Notes under the pieces: generated by a model | What the model was told of the DNA's origin: nothing | The model's input: the letters and a program-made list of their open reading frames with translations, nothing else | The model's database searches: none | Shown: positions 5,337 to 7,446 of the stretch, piece by piece | Layout of the letters: each line of letters opens with the position of its first letter | Position numbering within the stretch: position 1 is the first letter of the stretch | Source: a bacterium | GTDB lineage: Bacteria > Patescibacteriota > Minisyncoccia > Portnoybacterales > JAGGTM01 | Length of the DNA: 7,446 nt | Direction: 5' to 3' | Assembly: GCA_021163745.1 (NCBI GenBank) | Contig: JAGGTM010000002.1 | Coordinates: 1 to 7,446 of the forward strand | Translations under genes and position numbers: made by a program

Positions 5337-6542
5337 ATGGATAGGGCAGAAAAGGTAAAGATATTATGGGATGAACTCTTAAAGGAAGGACCAACCGATG
5401 ATGACTTGCGCTACATCATTAAACATGTGGAACCTCTAAGAGAAGAGGTGTGGAAAAGGCTTTTAGAACAAGGGTCTACCAGTGGTAACTTGAAATGGAT
5501 TATTAAAGAGGTTGAGCCTCTAAGAGAGGAAGCTTGGAAGGAGCTTTTGAAAAGAGGACTAACTGATGAGGATTTGCGGTGGATCTATAGGTGGGTTAGA
5601 CCTTTAAGAGAAAAAGTCGCACAGGAACTCTTGAAGCGAAGACCAACCAATAAGGACTTGCGATGGATCATGCGAGATGTTGAATCTCTAAGAGAAAAGG
5701 CCTGGAGAAAACTCTTAAAGAAAGAACCTACCAGGAGTGACTTGAAATGGATCATTAAACATGTTGAATTTTTAGATTTAGAATTAAAAGAAGAAGTTGC
5801 ACGGAAACTCTTAGAGGAAACACCAATTGAGAAGGATTTGTACTATATCATTGAACATATTGAATCTCTAAAAGAAGAAGCTGGAAGAAAACTTTTAGAG
5901 GAAGTGCCAACTAATGAGGACTTGCGCTTTGTCATTGAACATGTGGAATCTCTAAGAGAAGAAGCCGGAAGTAAGCTTTTAGAGAAAGGACCCACTAATT
6001 ATGATTTGCGATGGATTATTAAATATGTTGAACCTTTAAGAGAAGAGGTCTGGAAGAGGTTTTTGAAGGAAGAACCAAGCAATGATGATTTATGTTGGAT
6101 CATTGAACATGTGGAACCTTTAAGAGAAGAGGCGTGGAGAAGGCTTTTAGAGCGAGGACCTACTAATGATGACTTGCGCTACATTATTGAACATGTGGAA
6201 CCTTTAAGAGAGAAAGCTTGGGAGAGGCTTTTAGAGAAAGGACCAACTAACGATGACTTGTGCTACATTATTAGAGATGTTGAATCTCTAAGAGAAAAGG
6301 CCTGGAGAAGGCTTTTAGAAAAAGGACCCACTAATAAGGATTTGTGTAAGGTTATTGCATTTGTTGAGCCTTTAAGAAAAGAGGCGTGGGAGAAACTCTT
6401 AAAACAAGGACTTAATAGGGATGTCTTGGAATGGATGAGGAACCATTATTTTCCTCCATCTCTAAGAGAGGAAGTTAGTAAACTTTTAAAAACAAGAAAA
6501 GAGGTAATAATGGAGGAAATAATGGCTCTTTATCCTTACTAG
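5337..6542 (+). CDS. 28-residue alpha-solenoid-like repeat protein, unknown function
   Basis: I do not recognise this family. The 401-residue protein is almost wholly tandem 28-residue units. After a 30-residue cap that is itself half a unit, eleven units span residues 31-342, followed by a diverged C-terminal cap (343-401). Each unit reads V-E-P/S-L-R-E-E/K-A/V-W, then a basic/acidic stretch with L-L, a G-P-T-N turn, D-L-R/C-W/Y-I-I and a charged end. This fits two short amphipathic helices joined by a turn, stacking as a solenoid. Unit 5 (143-174) is 32 residues through an extra four (D-L-E-L). It is highly charged, with no signal peptide, membrane segment or catalytic motif, so a cytoplasmic binding or scaffold role is inferred. 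The period is shorter than TPR, PPR, HEAT or TALE repeats. It has its own leader, RBS and terminator, and lies between identical 32-bp direct repeats. Confidence 0.9.
   Translation: MDRAEKVKILWDELLKEGPTDDDLRYIIKHVEPLREEVWKRLLEQGSTSGNLKWIIKEVEPLREEAWKELLKRGLTDEDLRWIYRWVRPLREKVAQELLKRRPTNKDLRWIMRDVESLREKAWRKLLKKEPTRSDLKWIIKHVEFLDLELKEEVARKLLEETPIEKDLYYIIEHIESLKEEAGRKLLEEVPTNEDLRFVIEHVESLREEAGSKLLEKGPTNYDLRWIIKYVEPLREEVWKRFLKEEPSNDDLCWIIEHVEPLREEAWRRLLERGPTNDDLRYIIEHVEPLREKAWERLLEKGPTNDDLCYIIRDVESLREKAWRRLLEKGPTNKDLCKVIAFVEPLRKEAWEKLLKQGLNRDVLEWMRNHYFPPSLREEVSKLLKTRKEVIMEEIMALYPY
5427..6362 (+). repeat. Eleven in-frame 84-nt tandem repeats
   Basis: Codon-level similarity between units is high. 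Segments such as gaacatgtggaaccttta and gaccaactaa/gacccactaa recur with only silent or conservative changes, most clearly in units 7-11. Ten units are 84 nt and one (5763-5858) is 96 nt. The pattern fits growth by unequal exchange or slippage followed by selection on the protein. Confidence 0.9.
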
Positions 6543-6551
6543 TTTCAATAA

Positions 6552-6593
6552 GGGCGGTAGAGAGAAAACTTTCTATCCGCCCATTTTTATTTT
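6552..6593 (+). terminator. Strong intrinsic terminator of the repeat-protein gene
   Basis: GGGCGG (6552-6557) pairs with CCGCCC (6577-6582). Past a single bulged T, seven more pairs (6558-6564 with 6569-6575) close a loop of four A. A T-rich tail (ttttt a tttt) follows. The hairpin starts 9 nt after the TAG stop. Its last two C bases and tail belong to direct repeat copy B. Confidence 0.92.
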
Positions 6594-6612
6594 CAAAGAA
6601 CTTGTAATTTTT
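6581..6612. repeat. 32-bp direct repeat, copy B
   Basis: Identical over all 32 bases to 5118-5149. It forms the right boundary of the 1.46-kb unit that contains the repeat-protein gene. The sequence after it (6613-6795) shows no gene and no resemblance to the sequence after copy A. Confidence 0.9.
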
Positions 6613-6795
6613 CTGATTTTTGGTAAGGTACATTTAGAGGAACTTTAATCTATTAATTTATGGCTTTCAATAAAAATTTTATAAAGGCCTTTCTCGCACG
6701 GGAGGAAGCGTCTTTGCAAGAAAATCGAAATTTTCGTTCAAAATAGGTTTGATTATCATCAATTATTGCCCGCTTTTTGAAAAATGTTTTGTTCA

Positions 6796-6825
6796 GAGAC
6801 AACAGTAAGTTTGTCAATTTATAAT
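6796..6825 (+). promoter_or_regulatory. Promoter of the glycosyltransferase gene, probably leaderless
   Basis: A perfect TATAAT (6820-6825) has GAGACA (6796-6801, 4 of 6 to TTGACA) 18 bp upstream. The hexamer ends 7 nt before the ATG at 6833, so transcription should start at or within a base or two of the start codon. No Shine-Dalgarno is present. Confidence 0.55.
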
Positions 6826-6832
6826 CTGATAA

Positions 6833-7446
6833 ATGATTTCCAAGTATTATCTTAATACAGGGAAAGCACCTGATTTAAAGAGCCCAAAAGAGAGGATTAT
6901 CTATCGGTGTTTGGAAATTTTACCAGGATTTCTATCTTGGACCACATTGATATTGGTCCTTGTTTTTTCTCATTTAAAACCGGTTTGGGTAGCGGTTTTT
7001 ATTATTATTTTTGATTTTTATTGGTTTTTGAGAGCAATTCATTTTTCAATTCATTTAATTTTTACTTACAGAAAGATGAAAAAGAATCTTCAAGCCGATT
7101 GGATGGGCAAATTAAAGCAATTAAAAGCACCGGACATTTATCATTTAATAATTTTTCCCATGTATAAAGAACCATATGAAGTGGTAAAAGGAAGTTTTAA
7201 TGCTCTTTTAAAAAGCGATTATCCAAAAGAGAAAATGATTGTAGTTTTAGCCACAGAGGAAAGAGCAGGAAAATATGCCCAAGAAATATCTGAGAAAATT
7301 AAAAAAGAGTTTGGAGATAAATTTCTTAGATTTTTAGTGACAGTTCATCCAAAAGATATAGTAGGAGAGATTGCTGGAAAAGGTTCAAACGAAACATGGG
7401 CAGGAAAAAAAGCGAAGAAAATCATAGATGAATTAAAAATTCCTTA
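6833..7446 (+). CDS. Membrane-anchored family 2 glycosyltransferase (5' part, cut by window end)
   Basis: The first 204 codons are open to the window edge; TAA directly precedes the ATG in frame, so 6833 is the earliest start. Residues about 30-78 are hydrophobic, forming two membrane helices split near residues 47-50. Then comes a cytoplasmic GT-A type domain starting with the strand I-Y-H-L-I-I-F-P-M-Y-K-E-P (102-114), the usual N-terminal element of GT2 enzymes. A second strand M-I-V-V-L-A-T-E-E-R-A-G (135-146) and a G-K-G-S-N-E-T-W-A-G segment (182-191) follow. The DxD motif and acceptor region lie beyond the window. The N-terminal membrane helices plus GT2 layout resembles glycosyltransferases I recall from Parcubacteria genomes. 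Such enzymes make cell-surface polysaccharides or glycolipids, but donor and acceptor cannot be told here. Confidence 0.85.
   Translation, partial: MISKYYLNTGKAPDLKSPKERIIYRCLEILPGFLSWTTLILVLVFSHLKPVWVAVFIIIFDFYWFLRAIHFSIHLIFTYRKMKKNLQADWMGKLKQLKAPDIYHLIIFPMYKEPYEVVKGSFNALLKSDYPKEKMIVVLATEERAGKYAQEISEKIKKEFGDKFLRFLVTVHPKDIVGEIAGKGSNETWAGKKAKKIIDELKIP

Noticed and set aside
5427..6362. 84-nt tandem repeats as a CRISPR array
   Set aside because: The repeats are contiguous, without unique spacers, and are in frame with a well-initiated gene; they encode a repetitive protein.
5337..6542. Solenoid protein as TPR, PPR, HEAT or TALE-like
   Set aside because: The 28-residue period and the G-P-T-N turn do not fit the 33-40 residue consensus patterns of these families; no diagnostic positions match.

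Overview
The window looks like a piece of a Patescibacteria (candidate phyla radiation) chromosome, probably from the Parcubacteria side. This is inferred from several things: AT-rich DNA, compact genes mostly without Shine-Dalgarno sequences, a TsaD carrying the G-P-G-L-E-P signature and an extra internal segment of the kind I associate with that group, a short valyl-tRNA synthetase, and spacers full of poly-purine/poly-pyrimidine and aattcaaaattc-type repeats. No species call is possible from sequence alone.

Left part (1-4598, minus strand): tsaD (tRNA t6A modification), then a roughly 400-bp spacer with repeat debris and a good sigma70-type promoter, then valS followed after 10 nt by a PrsW-type intramembrane protease, probably cotranscribed with valS. 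The prsW end runs directly into a truncated copy of a dispersed repeat at the window edge.

Middle (4599-5130): a nested inverted-repeat element of about 335 bp fills the divergent spacer between the tsaD start and a plus-strand tRNA-Glu(UUC) gene. The tRNA has its own promoter, an encoded CCA and its own terminator. It shows C instead of the near-universal U at position 33.

Right part (5118-6612): a self-contained cassette bracketed by two identical 32-bp direct repeats. It has a candidate promoter region, a nearly perfect 46-nt hairpin in the leader, the only strong Shine-Dalgarno in the window, a 401-residue protein built almost entirely of 28-residue helical repeats, and a strong terminator. 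I do not recognise the family. This cassette is the best candidate in the window for something undescribed.

End (6613-7446): a spacer of about 220 bp with no gene, then the 5' part of a membrane-anchored family 2 glycosyltransferase that runs off the window. A perfect TATAAT ends 7 nt before its ATG, suggesting a leaderless mRNA.

Functionally, tsaD, valS and tRNA-Glu belong to translation. PrsW and the glycosyltransferase are envelope-related. The solenoid-repeat protein has no visible functional link to its neighbours.
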